From contig NZ_JAPMXC010000001.1 of NCBI RefSeq assembly GCF_026624755.1, positions 1,396,364-1,460,363 of the forward strand: 64,000 bases of DNA. The letters run 5' to 3'. A program made the translations under genes and the position numbers. The notes beneath the pieces are model-generated. The model was not told where the DNA came from. It ran no database searches and worked only from the letters and a program-made list of their open reading frames with translations. The number at the start of each line of letters is the position of its first letter. The stretch's first letter is position 1. Origin of the DNA: Robbsia betulipollinis. Lineage in GTDB: Bacteria > Pseudomonadota > Gammaproteobacteria > Burkholderiales > Burkholderiaceae. Shown piece by piece: positions 52,220 through 63,500 of the stretch.

Positions 52220-54403
52220 ATGACTAAAAATACGCAATCGAGCCGCAGCGGGCGGTCGTCATCCACGGCGGCAATGTCTCTGAAGCTCACGCCGCTGGCC
52301 GTCGCGCTGTTCGCCATCGGCATCACGCCCGCGAACGCGCAGACCGCCTCCGGCGCGACTCAGCAAGGCGCCTTGCCGACCGTCGAGGTGACCGCGACAC
52401 CGGACGCGACGACCGAAGGCGCGGGATCGTACGCCGCACGCACCGCGACGGTGGCCGGCAAGACGGTGCAGACGCTCAAGGAAGTGCCCAATTCGGTGTC
52501 CGTGGTGACGCGGGACCGGATGGACGACCAGAACGTGACGACCATTCAGGATGCGCTGCGTTACGTGACGGGAGTCGAGTCGATCGACTACGGCGACGGG
52601 ACGGCGTATTTCAAGGCGCGCGGCAACCTTCTGGGCGTCGAGTTCGATGGCGTCTCCATGGGCAGCGGCCTGCAATACCTGCAGCAATTCGATCTGGCGA
52701 TCTATGACCGCATCGAGGTGTTGCGCGGTCCCTCGGGCGTGCTGGACGGCGCGGGCGACCCCGGCGGCACGGTCAACCTGGTGCGCAAGCGTGCGCTGGA
52801 TACCTTCCACGTCTCCACCGAAACCCAGATCGATTCGTTCGGCAGCGCGCGTCAGATGGTGGACGTCACCGGCCCGTTGAACAAGGACGGCTCGCTGCGC
52901 GGCCGCGCGGTGCTGGTGGGCAGCGACGGTCTGCAATCCGTCGAGGGCACCCGCAAGAAGGAAGTGACCCTGTACGGCACGCTCGAATACGATTTCACGC
53001 CGCGCACCACGCTGTCGGTGTCGGGGGGCTATCAGGTCAATCCGATTTCGGGACTCGATTACGGCGTGGGCGGCGTGCTCAACAGCGACCAGACGGCGGT
53101 CACGGGACGTCTGCCGACATCGTATTCGCGTAATTTCAGCCCGAGCTGGAACAGCTCCTATACCTCTTTGCAGGAGGCCAACGCCAATCTCGTGCACCGT
53201 TTCGAGAACGGCTGGAAGTCGCAGACCTCGCTGTTCTACCGGCACGAACTGCTCAAGGCCGATTACGCCTATTCCGGCGAGGGCGTCACCGCCGACGGGC
53301 TGTCCTATTATGGCGAGCAGCGGCAACGCAACGGTTACGACTGGTTCGGCGCCGATACCAATGTGTCGGGCCCCGTGCAGCTGTTCGGCCAGACCGATAC
53401 CTTCACGATCGGCGCGAACTACGCGCTGGAGTCGTACACCCAGCAATCCGGTTACGTATCGCTGAACGGTCCTTACGCGGACGGGCAGTACAGCGTGTAC
53501 GACCCGAACGCGGTGACCAAGACGGATGTGCCCTTCACCTATGGCACGAACAACCGGGTCGAGCAATACGGCGTCTACGCGCAGGGGCGGATTCACATCA
53601 CGAAGCCGCTGACGCTGGTGCTCGGCGTGCGCGAAGCGTTCCTGCAGCAGACGTCGCAGTCCATTCTGCCGACGGCGAGCGACTGGGACACGCAGGCGCA
53701 GGTGAACCACCGTTTCCTGCCGTCCGCCGGCGTCGTATACGACATCACGCCCGCGCTGACCGCCTATGCGAATTATTCGCGATTCCTGGTCGCGCAGACC
53801 GACACCACCTACACCGGGGCGGGCCTGCCGCCGCGCACGGGGGAGCAGTACGAGGTGGGCCTCAAGGGCAACTTCCTGAACAATCGGCTCTCCGCCACCG
53901 CCGCGTTGTTTCGCATCAACGATAGCGATCGCGCGGTGAGCGATCCCGATCATCCGGATTACTACGTCGACGCGGGCAAGGCGCGCGATCAGGGTTTCGA
54001 ACTGGAAGTCACCGGCCAGCCGCTGCCCAACTGGAACGTTTTCGCGGGCTACACCTATCTCAATGTCCACTACGAAAACGATACGGCGGACCTGACGGAT
54101 GGTACGGACCCGAAACATCTGTTCAAGCTCTGGACGAACTACAAGTTCACGCAGGGGCCGCTGAACAATTTCACCGTCGGCGGCGGCATGCTGGCCCAGA
54201 CGCGCATCTCGCGGGGTGTCGAGCAGGGGGCCTACGCCATTTTCAACGCGCAGGTGGGCTATCGTTTCAACCGGCACGTGAGCGCATCGCTGCAATTGAA
54301 CAATATGTTCGACCGCCGGTACTATCTGCGCCCGCCGGGCAGCTTCTACAGCGTGTTCGGCGACCGTCGCAACGTCATGCTGACGGTGCGTTCGGACTTC
54401 TGA
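52220..54403 (+). CDS. TonB-dependent ferric-siderophore outer-membrane receptor
   Basis: 727 residues. A signal peptide (LTPLAVALFAIGITPANAQT) is followed by a TonB-box-like segment (GALPTVEVTATPDATT), a plug domain (VSVVTRDRMDDQNVTTIQDA, then RYVTGVE; EVLRGPSGVLDGAGDPGGT) and a beta-barrel ending with an aromatic residue (LTVRSDF). The barrel resembles FpvA/FoxA/ornibactin-type receptors. There is no N-terminal signalling domain of the FpvA/FecA type between signal and plug, which fits the absence of an ECF sigma gene here. Should import the ferric form of the peptide made by this cluster. Own Fur-type promoter, separated from the permease gene by 475 bases. Confidence 0.93.
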   Translation: MTKNTQSSRSGRSSSTAAMSLKLTPLAVALFAIGITPANAQTASGATQQGALPTVEVTATPDATTEGAGSYAARTATVAGKTVQTLKEVPNSVSVVTRDRMDDQNVTTIQDALRYVTGVESIDYGDGTAYFKARGNLLGVEFDGVSMGSGLQYLQQFDLAIYDRIEVLRGPSGVLDGAGDPGGTVNLVRKRALDTFHVSTETQIDSFGSARQMVDVTGPLNKDGSLRGRAVLVGSDGLQSVEGTRKKEVTLYGTLEYDFTPRTTLSVSGGYQVNPISGLDYGVGGVLNSDQTAVTGRLPTSYSRNFSPSWNSSYTSLQEANANLVHRFENGWKSQTSLFYRHELLKADYAYSGEGVTADGLSYYGEQRQRNGYDWFGADTNVSGPVQLFGQTDTFTIGANYALESYTQQSGYVSLNGPYADGQYSVYDPNAVTKTDVPFTYGTNNRVEQYGVYAQGRIHITKPLTLVLGVREAFLQQTSQSILPTASDWDTQAQVNHRFLPSAGVVYDITPALTAYANYSRFLVAQTDTTYTGAGLPPRTGEQYEVGLKGNFLNNRLSATAALFRINDSDRAVSDPDHPDYYVDAGKARDQGFELEVTGQPLPNWNVFAGYTYLNVHYENDTADLTDGTDPKHLFKLWTNYKFTQGPLNNFTVGGGMLAQTRISRGVEQGAYAIFNAQVGYRFNRHVSASLQLNNMFDRRYYLRPPGSFYSVFGDRRNVMLTVRSDF

Positions 54404-54583
54404 CGGGTCGCGCGGATCCGCGGCGCGCCGCCGGGCATCCCGAAAACATGGGCCGCCGCGACGCAGCGTGCTCGCGGCGCGGCGCGCCGATCGGCCTTCC
54501 GGGAGGACGCGGGGCGCGGCACGCGGTGCGGGGGAACCGGGTGGCAGGCGCCCGCGGCATAACCATGACGCCGGCATGAGATC

Positions 54584-54640
54584 TTGACAAGGCCACCGTT
54601 CCACGCTAATTTGTGAATAGAAATTATTCTCATTTAGATT
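54584..54640 (+). promoter_or_regulatory. promoter and Fur-box-like site before the SznF-like gene
   Basis: Two readings: TTGACA (54584) - 17 bases - TAATTT, with the Fur-like GAAATTATTCTCATTTA (54620-54636) at the start point; or TTGTGA (54611) - 17/18 bases - TTAGAT/TAGATT, with the box in the spacer as in the other promoters of the locus. Both imply repression by Fur-iron. The leader to 54788 is about 150-170 bases. Confidence 0.65.
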
Positions 54641-54787
54641 TGAAATAGCTTTTTTTCTCGTCGATATCGCTGCGCGGCTGCTCGCGAAAGGCACCGTCCT
54701 CGCGGGGCATTCCTGTCGACACCGTGCCGTCGTGCGCCCGACATGCGCCGCGCGTTTCCCTATCGGACCACTTGCAGGAAATTATCC

Positions 54788-56218
54788 ATGACGCCATCCC
54801 AGCCCTTGCTGTTTGATTTTTCGCCGTTCGTCGGACAAAGCGAGGGCTATGTCGCGCTCATCCAGCAGTTCGCCGCGGCCCGGCCGTTTCGCAGCGCGCT
54901 GGTGAGCGAACTGGTGCTGGAAGACGATTACCATCGCCGCGCGCTGCGCCCCGAGGATTTCGCGTTTCTCAAGTTCGCGAAACCGGTGCGCATGCACAAT
55001 GTCAGTCGCCTGCCGTCGCTCGCGGCGAATCGCACCTTGCTGTCCATCTACGAATCGGGGGCCGCGCGTCTGCCGCGCAGCGCGGCGCCGGAAGAATGGG
55101 CCCGCTTCACGGCTTTCAGCAGCGACGACGTGCAGGTCCAGGGCGCGCGGATCGCGCCCTTCCTGGAGGCCTACGCCTTCGACTATCTGGCGCGCGATCA
55201 CGCGTGCGGCGACGATCTGTCCGCCGCGGCGCGGCGCCTGCAACGGATCGTCGACGACGAAGCCGCTTTCTGGGACGCCACTTTCGCGCGGCTGATGCGC
55301 AACGATTATCTGGAAGAAGGGTTGCGTTTCATCATGGTGCAACGCTGGTGTCTCGCGCCGTCGAAGCGTCACGCGCTCGCGCGCGCGGCGGCGAACGGCC
55401 TGCTTGACGCGTTGCCGGCGGACGCGCGCCCCGCAACGGCCGGCGATGCATCGCATGCCGAACTGTACGCGCGCGTCGCCGCGGCGTGCGGCGTGACCCG
55501 CCAGCAGCATGCCTACTGGCAATTCTATCTGCCCACCAGCCTCGCCAAATGCAATCTCCTGCACGCGCTTGCGCGTCGTCCCGATCGCGCTTTCGGGTTG
55601 ATCGGCGCGGCGTTCGCGGCCGAGGCGGAATGGCTGGCCTTCAGCGCCGCGCTCGAGCGTGCCTGCGCGCACCTGCGACCCGCGCAGCGCCCGGCCGACG
55701 ACGCGCGTGCGGGCCGCGATGACCTCGTCGAGCGCTTTGCCCGGGCGTGGGAGGCGATCGGCGCGCGCTGCGGCGCGCAGGCGCAATCGCAGGCGGCGGC
55801 CGGACTGAGCGCCGCCGAACGGCTGTGCGAGCGCGCGCGCTGGGATCTGGGAGAGCAACTGCTGTGGTTGTCGTCGATCCGGCACTACATCGATTTCGCG
55901 CACCGCATCAGCGCGCGCATCGATGCCGAATGTCCGGAGATCGATCGGGAAACCTTCGTCGAACCCCACGAGATGTGCTCGACCACGCATGTGCACAACG
56001 ATCACCGCCTGGTGACCATTCAGGAAGGCGACATGCTTTTCTGGGGCAATGTCGGCATGCAACTGAAAATGCACCGGGGCGACATGGTGCTCATCCCGGA
56101 CGGCCGTCTGCACGGTTCGACCGTGGTGTCCGGCGAATGCACGTACCACCAGCCCATCATTCCCGACGACTGGGTGCAGGCCCTGGTCGGCGAGCTGGAC
56201 GCACCCTCGATGGTCTGA
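54788..56218 (+). CDS. SznF-like diazeniumdiolate/N-N bond enzyme (helical oxygenase-like domain plus cupin)
   Basis: 476 residues, close to SznF of streptozotocin synthesis (about 470). The middle part (about 220-400) is helical with HAYWQFYLPTSLAKCNLLHA, the look of a heme-oxygenase-like diiron domain. The C-terminus is a cupin with three His iron ligands: TTHVHNDHRL (two His) and GRLHGSTVV (one), around EGDMLFWGNVGMQLKMHRGD. In SznF these two domains hydroxylate arginine nitrogens and form an N-N bond. Here the gene sits with a YqcI-family gene and lipo-NRPSs, the context of the gene pair needed for graminine in gramibactin. The start at 54788 has CAGGAA upstream. Exact reaction is inferred. 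Confidence 0.75.
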   Translation: MTPSQPLLFDFSPFVGQSEGYVALIQQFAAARPFRSALVSELVLEDDYHRRALRPEDFAFLKFAKPVRMHNVSRLPSLAANRTLLSIYESGAARLPRSAAPEEWARFTAFSSDDVQVQGARIAPFLEAYAFDYLARDHACGDDLSAAARRLQRIVDDEAAFWDATFARLMRNDYLEEGLRFIMVQRWCLAPSKRHALARAAANGLLDALPADARPATAGDASHAELYARVAAACGVTRQQHAYWQFYLPTSLAKCNLLHALARRPDRAFGLIGAAFAAEAEWLAFSAALERACAHLRPAQRPADDARAGRDDLVERFARAWEAIGARCGAQAQSQAAAGLSAAERLCERARWDLGEQLLWLSSIRHYIDFAHRISARIDAECPEIDRETFVEPHEMCSTTHVHNDHRLVTIQEGDMLFWGNVGMQLKMHRGDMVLIPDGRLHGSTVVSGECTYHQPIIPDDWVQALVGELDAPSMV

Positions 56219-56430
56219 ATCCACGGCGACGGCATGCGCGCGCCGGCGGTCGGCCATGGCCGGCAGCCGCCCACATGCGCTTCGCGCGACGACAAGGAAG
56301 TGCCCGGGACAGGGCGCGGTGTCATCTCCCCCGCAAGCCGCTTTCACCGATATACCGCACGAGACATGCGGCGCGGCATGGCCGCCCGCGTGATGCCGGG
56401 CGGCCCCGTGGCGAACGAGGAAAACTGAAG

Positions 56431-57513
56431 ATGCTGACAAACGAGGAAACCGCGGGCGAGCAGGCCCGGCGCGATATGCACCCGACGGCGCACCCGGCGG
56501 CGCCGTCGGGTGCGCCCGCGCTCGCGCAGGGCGCGTCGCCCCGGGCGGAGCAGTTCGATGCCGGCGACTGGAAAAGCCGCGTCATCAAGGGGCGGGCGAC
56601 CGGTGCCGCGGTGCGCCCGCCCGCCTGGCTGGACGAGTCCTACGAGACATTGCGCCAGCAGGTCATGCACCCGGCCTACCCGTGCTTTTTCGGCACGATG
56701 GCGGAAAAGCGCGGCGAAATGTTCTACTCCTACGTGGAAGGACCGAACATCGCCGACCTGGCCGCGACGATGCAGACGTTCGCGGAACTGGTCTCGATGG
56801 AGCGTTACCGCAAGAACAATATCGCCGTGTTCTTCGAGCCGGACGCCGAGCCGCTTTCGCACGACGCGTATCAAGCCTGCTTCTGGCGCGTCCTGCAGCA
56901 TCTGCACGATGTCGACCCCGACCCCCGGGCGGATGCGCAACCGGACCCGTCCAGCGAGGATTGGGAGTTTTCCTTCGCGGGCGTGGAAACCTTCGTGGTA
57001 TGCGCGTGCCCGTCGTTCCGCGCCCGGCATAGCCGCAATCTCGGGCCCGGCATGGTGCTGCTGTTCCAGCCCCGCAGCGTGTTCGTGGACACCATCACCA
57101 ATAAGGTGATCGGCCGCGAGGCGCGCAATCAGGTGCGCAAACGCCTGGAAACCTGGGACGACGTCGCCGCCCATCCGGACCTCGGATTTTTTGGCGATCC
57201 GGGCAACCTCGAATGGAAGCAATACTTCCTCGACGACGCCAATGCCCCGGCGCAGGACCGTTGTCCGTTTCTGAAGCGCCTGCGGCGCGACAACCGGGAG
57301 CGCGCGGCGGTCCCGGCCGCGGCGCTTCCCGCCACGCCGCCGCCGGGTGCCGACGCGCGACAGCCGCTGCCGCCGGCGACGCCCGTTTGGTGGCAGAGGC
57401 GGCCGGCCGCGTCCGAAATCCGTTCCTTCAAGGCGCGCGCGGAACCGCCGTCCGCCGAGCGGCGCCGCGCGCCCGTGGGAACGCACGCGCATCGCCCGCA
57501 CGACGACGAGTGA
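56431..57513 (+). CDS. YqcI/YcgG-family protein, putative N-oxygenase of graminine formation
   Basis: 360 residues. Typical family blocks: MHPAYPCFFGTMAEKRGEMF near 75, FVVCACPSFRARHSRNLGPG near 190, and QDRCPFLKRLRRDN near 275. YqcI/YcgG proteins appear in pathways that oxidise arginine-derived nitrogens (for example guanitoxin), and a heme-dependent mode has been proposed for members. With the SznF-like gene just upstream it probably supplies an oxidised arginine intermediate for graminine. The last 80 residues are Pro/Ala/Arg-rich and look disordered. AGGA precedes the ATG. Its TGA overlaps an in-frame GTG (57510) of NRPS-3. Confidence 0.75.
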   Translation: MLTNEETAGEQARRDMHPTAHPAAPSGAPALAQGASPRAEQFDAGDWKSRVIKGRATGAAVRPPAWLDESYETLRQQVMHPAYPCFFGTMAEKRGEMFYSYVEGPNIADLAATMQTFAELVSMERYRKNNIAVFFEPDAEPLSHDAYQACFWRVLQHLHDVDPDPRADAQPDPSSEDWEFSFAGVETFVVCACPSFRARHSRNLGPGMVLLFQPRSVFVDTITNKVIGREARNQVRKRLETWDDVAAHPDLGFFGDPGNLEWKQYFLDDANAPAQDRCPFLKRLRRDNRERAAVPAAALPATPPPGADARQPLPPATPVWWQRRPAASEIRSFKARAEPPSAERRRAPVGTHAHRPHDDE

Positions 57514-57590
57514 CCGATTCACCCGGGCCGTCCCGTGACGGGATGCCCGCAGCGCCGCGCGCGACGCGGCGGCGTACACGAGATGATGAA

Positions 57591-60500
57591 ATGGCCGAAA
57601 ACATGATCGAGCAGCTTGGCATGCTCGCCGCCAACCGGGCGGACGACGTCGCCTTGATCACCGTCGATGCGCAAGGCGATACCCGCTATACCTACGGGGA
57701 AGTCGCACGTCGCGCCGCGGCGCTCGCGGCCGGGTTGCGGGCGCGCGCCGGCGGCAGCGCGGCCGGTGCGCGCGTGCTGCTCATGATGGATAGCGGCATC
57801 GATTACGTGGCCGCTTTTTTCGGTTGTCTGTATGCAGGCGCGATCGCGGTTCCCGCCTATGCGCCGGAGTCCCCGCGCGAGCAGCACCTGGCGCGCCTGC
57901 GCGCGCTCGCCGACGATGCCGACGCCGCGTTCATCGTGACCAGCGCCGTTTTGCGGGACAGGCTGGGCGCGGCATTCGCCGCCATCGCCCCACGCGCCGA
58001 ATGTCTGGCGATCGGTGCGACGGGCGCGGTCGATGCGATCGGTGGCGAGGCGGGCGGTGTCGATGCGCCCATTGCACCCGAAGCCCGCGTGGCGCACCCC
58101 GCGGCCCCTGCGGACATCGCTTTCCTGCAATACACCTCCGGCTCCACGTCGGCGCCCAAGGGCGTGATGGTGACGCATGGCGGTCTCTGGGCGAACGAGT
58201 CGGCGATTCGCGAGGGCCTGGGGGTGAGCGCGGCGGATGTGTTCGTCAGCTGGTTGCCGCTGTACCACGACATGGGTTTGATCGGGACGTTGTCGCAACC
58301 GATCTTCAGCGGCATTCCGCTCGTCCTGATGTCGCCGCAGTATTTTCTGGAACGTCCGGTGCGCTGGCTCGAAGCGATCTCCCGCCACCGCGGGACGATA
58401 TCCGGCGGTCCCGACTTTTCCTACCGCCTGTGCGCCGAGCGGCTTGGCGATGCGCAGTGCGCCGGGCTGGACCTGTCGAGCTGGCGGGTGGCGTTCTCGG
58501 GCGCCGAGCCCGTGCGCAAGGCCACGCTCGATCTGTTCGCCGCGCGCTTCGCCGGTGCGGGCTTCGACGCGCGGGCGCTGTTTCCCTGCTACGGACTGGC
58601 CGAAGCGACGCTGTATGTCAGCGGCGCGGGCACGGGCGTGCGCGCTCCCGCGTTCGACCCACGGGCGCTGGAGGCGTCGCGGGCCCACGCCGATGATCAC
58701 GGCGTTGCGCTGGTGTCGTGCGGCCGTCCCCCGAGCGGACACGCGATCGCGATCGTCGACGCCGCGAGCGGCGCCGCCCTCGAAAACGGACATATCGGCG
58801 AAATCCTCGTCCGGGGGCCGAGCCTCGCGGCCGGCTACTGGCGGCAGCCCGAGGCGACCGAACGCACCTTCGTCCGGCGCGACGGTGCGACGTGGCTGCG
58901 CACCGGCGATCTCGGGTTCCTGCACGAGGGCGATGTATACATCGCCGGGCGCATCAAGGATCTGTTGATCGTGCATGGGCGCAACCTCTATCCGCAGGAC
59001 CTGGAGCGCACGATCGAACGGGAGGTGGCCTGCGTGCGGCCCGGGCGCGTCGCGGCCTTCGCCGTCGAGGTGGACGGGCGGGAGGGCATCGGCATCGCCG
59101 CGGAGCTGTCACGCGCGACCCGCCAGCGCACGACGCCCGAGGCCGCGGCAGCGTCGCTCACCGCGGCCGTCGCGCTTGCCTGCGGCGAGCCCGCCGGCGT
59201 GGTCGTGCTGCTCAACCCGGGCGGCTTGCCGAAAACGTCGAGCGGCAAGGTGCAGCGCGCCGCCTGCGCGCGGGGCTGGTCGGCGCGTTCGCTCGATGCG
59301 TCCGCGTATTTCATCAAGGGACACCGCATGGACGCGCCGGCGGGCGAGGCCGCCGCGGATGCGCCGGACGCGCCGCCGCTGTCGCCCATGGAACGCGCGC
59401 TGGCTGACGTGTGGCGCGAGACGCTGCCGTGCCTGAACGCGCGCAGTCCGCTCGCGGCCAGCGACAGTTTCTTCGCGCACGGCGGCGACTCGCTCACCGC
59501 GGTGCAACTGGCCGCGGCGGTACGGGCCCGCTGGCCGGTCGACTACACCGTGCGCGACGTCTTCGCCGCACCGGCGCTCGGCGAAGCGGCCGCGCGCATC
59601 GACACGATGCGCGCGCGTGCGCCGGTGCCGGCGGCGCCCACGCTGGTGCGATTGCCCGATGCGCAGCGCCGCGTCTCGCGCGCTTCCGCGTCGCAGCGTG
59701 GCCTCTGGCTGCTGTGGCACCGGGATCCGTCGAGCACCGCCTACAACATGAACGGCGAACTTCGCATCGATGGCCCCCTGGATGCCGCGGCGCTGCAACG
59801 CGCGTTCGATGCGGTGATCCGCCGGCACGACGTCCTGCGCGCCCGCTTCGCGCAGGACGAGGAGGGGGAAGCCTTGCAGATCGTCGACGCGGGCATGACG
59901 GTGCCGCTCGCGCTCACGCGGCTCGACGCCTTTTCCGTTCCCTTGCAAAACGCCGCGCTGACGGAAATCACGGAGCGAACCGCGCATGCCCCATTCGACC
60001 TCGAGCGCGGACCCCCGATGCGCGCGCACCTGGTCGTGCTGGGCGCGAACGCGCACCGCCTGCTGCTTTCGCTGCATCACATCGTTGCCGATGGCTGGTC
60101 GGTCAACCTCCTGCTGGACGGACTCGCGCAGTCGTATCGGACGCAGCTCGCCGCATCCGGCCGCGCGGACGGCACGCGCGGCGCGACACCGGGCGCGTTC
60201 TCCGCGGCCGGCGACGCGCGCCCGCTCCAGTACGCGGACTTCGTGGCATGGCACAGCGCCGCCTTCGATGCCGACGCTCAGGCGCGCCAGCTTGCCTATT
60301 GGCGCGCGCAGCTCGCCGACGACGGCGATCCCGCGGCGGCGGCGGTGCTGTTCGACGCGCCGGGTCGCGGGGCTGCGGGCGACCCGGCCGGCCGCCAGCG
60401 CTGTCACGCCTTCTGTCTGCCGCCCGCGGTGGCGGCCGCCCTGAAAGGCTGTGCCGCGCCACGTCGCGCCACGCCCTTCATGGCGATGCTCGCGGTCTTC

Positions 60501-63500
60501 GCCGTGGTGCTGCAACGCCTGAGCGGCAAGGACGATATCCGCATCGGTGCGCCGATCTCGCTGCGCAAGCACGCCGAGGCGCAGTCGATGGTCGGCTATT
60601 TCATCGCCCTGCACGTGCTGCGCACCCGCATGGCGTCGCACGACGACTTCGCCGGCTTGCTCGCCGGGGTGCGCGACACCGTGCTGGCCGCGCAGGACCA
60701 CTCGGACATCGCCTTCGATCGGCTCGTGAGTGCGCTGCTGCCAAGGCGCGCGCTGGGTAGCGAGGCGCTGTTCCAGGTCAAGCTGACGGAACAACGCCCA
60801 TTCGCCGAGCAGGGTTTCGCACCGCTCGCGGCACGTCTGCATGTCTTGCCCAACGAGGCGGCCCATTTCGATCTCGCCCTGGATTTCACGGATACCGGCG
60901 AGCGGATCGATTGCGTGCTGGCCTACGACGACGGTGTGTTCGACGCCGCGTTCGCCGAACGGCTGGCATCGATGTTCATTGCCCTCGCGCAGCAGTTGGC
61001 CGCCGCGCCCGAACGTGCGCTCGTGGATCACGCGGGACGGACGTTGGACGGCGAGGCGGAGCCTGCGCGCAACGCTCCGGCGGATCGCGCGCTGCCTGGC
61101 CCGGGCGCGGATGTGCTGACACGCTGGCGCGCCCACCTCGCGGGTGCGGCCACGCGCGTCGCCTTGCACGACGACGGGCGTTGCATCACCTTCGGCGAAC
61201 TCGACGCTGCCACGGATGCGCTGGCGCGGCGGCTCGGTGCCAGTGGCGTGTGCGCCGAGACCCGGGTGGGCGTGCTGGCCGAACGTTCGATCGAGCATGT
61301 GCTCGGCATGCTGGCGGTGCTCAAGGCCGGCGGCACGTGGTTGCCGCTCGATCCGCACGCACCCGTCGCGCGCAATGCGGCGCAACTCGCCGACAGCGGC
61401 GCGGCGGTGCTGTTGCATGCCGGCGTTCTGCCGGCCGGGATCGATGGGATCGTCACCCTGCCGCTGGCCTGGCACCCGGCGGGTACCGCGCCGCATTCAG
61501 CGTCGGATACCGCGCCAGATGGCGGCGCGCGCGCGCCGTGCGTCGCGGTGCATCCCGATCAGGCCGCCTACATGATCTACACCTCGGGTTCCACCGGCGC
61601 GCCGAAGGGCGTGGTCGTCTCGCACCGCGCCTTGGCGGACTATGTCGCGGGGATGCTCGACACGCTCGACGTCGGCGCCGACGCGTCGTTCGCGATGGTG
61701 TCCACCCCGGCCGCCGATCTGGGTCACACCGTCCTGTTCGGCGCGTTGTGCTCGGGGCGAACGCTGCACCTGCTCGCCGCGGAATGCGTTTTCAACCCCG
61801 ACCGGTTCGCCGACTACATGGCCGCGCATCGGGTCGATGTCCTGAAAATCGTCCCCGGCCACCTCGCCGCGCTGCTTTCGGCGGCGCGTGCGCGCGACGT
61901 ATTGCCGAGAGAAGCGCTGATTCTCGGCGGCGAGAGTACCTCCGCCGAACTGCTCGACGCGGTGCGCGCGCTCGCCGCGCCGTGCCGCATCTTTAACCAT
62001 TACGGCCCGACGGAAACCACGGTGGGCGTTGCGATGTACGCGCTCCCGGCGGATGCCGGGGCGGGCCGCGCCCTGCCATTGGGCACGGCCCTGCCGCATG
62101 TGCGGCTGCGGGTGCTGGATGCGCGCATGGCGCCGGTCGCCCCGGGTGGGGAGGGCGAACTCCACGTGGGCGGCACGAGCGTGGCGCGCGGCTACTGGGG
62201 CAAGCCGGGGCTGACGGCCGAGCGCTTCGTGCCGGACGCCGAAGTACCGGGCGCGCGCTGCTATCGCACCGGGGATCGCGGCCGTGTCGACGATACCGGC
62301 CTGCTCGAGTATCTGGGCCGCACCGACGATCAGGTCAAGATACGGGGTTATCGGGTGGAGCCGGGTGAAATCGCCGGCGTGCTGCGGCGCCTCGACGGCG
62401 TGCGCGACGCCGCGGTGCTCGCGCACGACACGCCTGCGGGCAAGCGGTTGACGGCTTTCGTGGCCGGCGGCTCGGGCCGCGATGCGGTGCTTGCCTACGC
62501 CGCCCGGTGCCTGCCCGACCACATGGTGCCGGCCGACGTGATCGTGCTCGACACGCTGCCCCTCAATGCCAACGGCAAGCTCGATCGCGCCGCGTTGCGC
62601 GGGCTGCTGGCGCGTGCTTCGGCGGCGTCCGCGGCCAATGCGGCGGTTCGGGCCGCGGCGGCCGATGCCACGACGATCGGTGGCACGGCCGCCGATACCG
62701 CGGTGGTCGGTGTCACGGCGCTCGATCCGGCGGTGGGCGATCCAGCGGTGGGCGATGCGACGGCGGGCGATGCGAGGACGGTCGATGCGACGGCGGGCGA
62801 TGCGACGGCGGGCGGTGACACAGCGTGGGTGGGCGCGACGGAGCCCGTACTGGCGCGAATCTGGGCGGAGGCGATCGGCGTGCCGCCCGAGGCGATTCGC
62901 CGCGACCACAATTTCTTCGAAGTCGGGGGCGATTCGATTCTCGGCCTGAAGGTCGTCGCGAAAGCGCGCAAGGCCGGTTTGTCCATTACGCCCAAGCAGC
63001 TGTTTCAGCGCTTGACCCTGGCCGCACTGGCGGCGCAGGTCGCATCCCGTCCGGCCGCGTCGGGCGGCGCACCTGCCATGCCGTCGGTGCCGTCCGCAGT
63101 TGCGGCGCGGGCGGACGCCGCGGAGCGGGCAGCGATCATTCGTCTGCCCGAGGCGGCACGCATGCGCACGCCGGCCTCCCACGCACAGCAGAGGCAGTGG
63201 TTCCTGTGGCAGTTGGCGCCGCAGAGCAGCGCGTATCACATCGCGGGGGGGCTCTGGCTGACGGGCACGGTGGACGCGCCGGCACTGCGCGCGAGCCTGG
63301 AAGCGATCGTCGCGCGGCATGAAGTATTGAGGACGCGCTTCGTGGCGAACGAGGCGGGGCAGGTCGAGCAATGGATCGATGCGGCGGCACGGCTGGACTG
63401 GCGCGAGGCGCGCCTCGCGCCGGCGCAGATCGAACCGGTGACGCGTGCCTGGGCGGACACGCCCTTCGATCTGGAGCGGGGCCCGCTGCTGCGCGCGGCG

